Shown here: positions 5,007 through 5,245 of the stretch, piece by piece
Layout: each line of letters starts with the position of its first letter
Position numbering within the stretch: the first letter of the stretch is position 1
NCBI GenBank assembly: GCA_937896705.1
Contig: CALBOC010000390.1
Span: 1-5,245 of the forward strand
Length of the DNA stretch: 5,245 nt
From: an uncultured Micrococcaceae bacterium
GTDB taxonomy: Bacteria > Actinomycetota > Actinomycetes > Actinomycetales > Micrococcaceae
Direction of reading: 5' to 3'
Translations under genes and position numbers: made by a program
The notes under the pieces: model-generated
What the model saw: only the letters and a program-made list of their open reading frames with translations
What the model was told of the DNA's origin: nothing
Database searches by the model: none

Positions 5007-5245
5007 ATGAAAATTTTAACCGTATGCCTTGGAAATATTTGCCGTTCTCCCGCCGCCGAATCTGTTTTGATCCACGAATTTGAAAAAGCTGGGATCGACG
5101 CCGAGGTCGCTTCTGCCGGTACCTCCGATTGGCACATCGGCACCGGAGCGCACCACCTGACACAAAAAGTCGGCACCGAGCGCGGTTATCAGTTCACATC
5201 GGTGGCCGACCAAATCACGGCTGACCACATCGAGGAAGCCGACCT
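5007..5245 (+). CDS. Low-molecular-weight protein-tyrosine phosphatase, 5' part only
   Basis: Reading from 5007 gives 79 complete codons that stay open to the window end, so the gene is truncated by the window and not broken. The N-terminus holds the active-site loop C-x5-R-S of the family. Cys7 is the nucleophile, Arg13 binds phosphate, and Ser14 and Pro15 follow, within Val-Cys-Leu-Gly-Asn-Ile-Cys-Arg-Ser-Pro. Ser-Ala-Gly-Thr-Ser-Asp-Trp-His at 36-43 is the second conserved block. The general-acid Asp-Pro near the C-terminus of these roughly 160-residue cytoplasmic enzymes lies beyond the window. The family dephosphorylates tyrosine on proteins; some relatives reduce arsenate, which cannot be decided here. 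ATG 5007 fits the leaderless spacing and typical N-termini. ATG 4998 (three more residues, GGAAG at 4983-4987 upstream) is an in-frame alternative. The usual Asp/Arg pair after the second block is not obvious here (His49, His50). Confidence 0.88.
   Translation, partial: MKILTVCLGNICRSPAAESVLIHEFEKAGIDAEVASAGTSDWHIGTGAHHLTQKVGTERGYQFTSVADQITADHIEEAD

Noticed and set aside
4880..5228. Minus-strand open frames over the phosphatase start
   Set aside because: They run antisense to the C-x5-R-S active-site codons, which are clearly coding on the plus strand.
1..5245. Mobile element, CRISPR, prophage, toxin-antitoxin or defence island
   Set aside because: No transposase, integrase, repeat array, terminal inverted repeats or target duplications; genes are tightly packed housekeeping types of similar composition.

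Overview
The window is a stretch of an actinobacterial (Actinomycetota) chromosome of moderately high G+C. It carries six protein genes and essentially no spare DNA. The assignment rests on a short class II N-acetylglutamate synthase resembling M. tuberculosis ArgA (Rv2747), an actinobacterial-type MutY with the Leu-Gly-Tyr-Pro-Arg-Arg motif, the radA/mutY neighbourhood, and apparent leaderless starts. I cannot name the genus. A lower-G+C member of the Micrococcales or the Corynebacteriales would fit.

Layout: (1) 27-1205 +, a FUSC/aromatic-acid-exporter-type membrane protein. (2) 1246-2715 +, RadA/Sms, a DNA recombination and repair ATPase. (3) 2716-3351 -, a single-pass membrane-anchored extracytoplasmic protein with an acidic Ser/Thr/Pro linker and a probable Ig-like, four-cysteine domain. 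(4) 3410-4348 +, MutY adenine glycosylase. (5) 4345-4869 -, an ArgA-like GNAT acetyltransferase. (6) 5007-5245 +, the start of a low-molecular-weight protein-tyrosine phosphatase, cut by the window end. Strand order is + + - + - +, so nearly every gene is its own transcription unit. The two convergent junctions have no gap at all: radA and the membrane protein abut, and mutY and argA share a CTAG that supplies both stop codons.

RadA and MutY are the genome-maintenance core. RadA processes recombination intermediates, and MutY removes adenine mispaired with 8-oxoguanine. In many Actinobacteria disA (diadenylate cyclase) sits directly behind radA; here it is absent. The membrane protein on the opposite strand lies where M. 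tuberculosis, as I recall it, has Rv3587c. The other genes (exporter-like protein, arginine biosynthesis, phosphatase) look like unrelated housekeeping neighbours.

The most consistent non-coding signal is regulatory. Five of the six genes have a TANNNT -10-like hexamer ending 6 or 7 nt before the chosen ATG. Four of these five have no plausible Shine-Dalgarno sequence; the first also has a possible one. The sixth gene has a weaker hexamer at the same distance. This points to leaderless transcription as the main start mode here and fixes several start codons. I see no mobile element, CRISPR, RNA gene or phage remnant, and no convincing new multi-gene system. The least characterised item is the membrane protein at 2716-3351.
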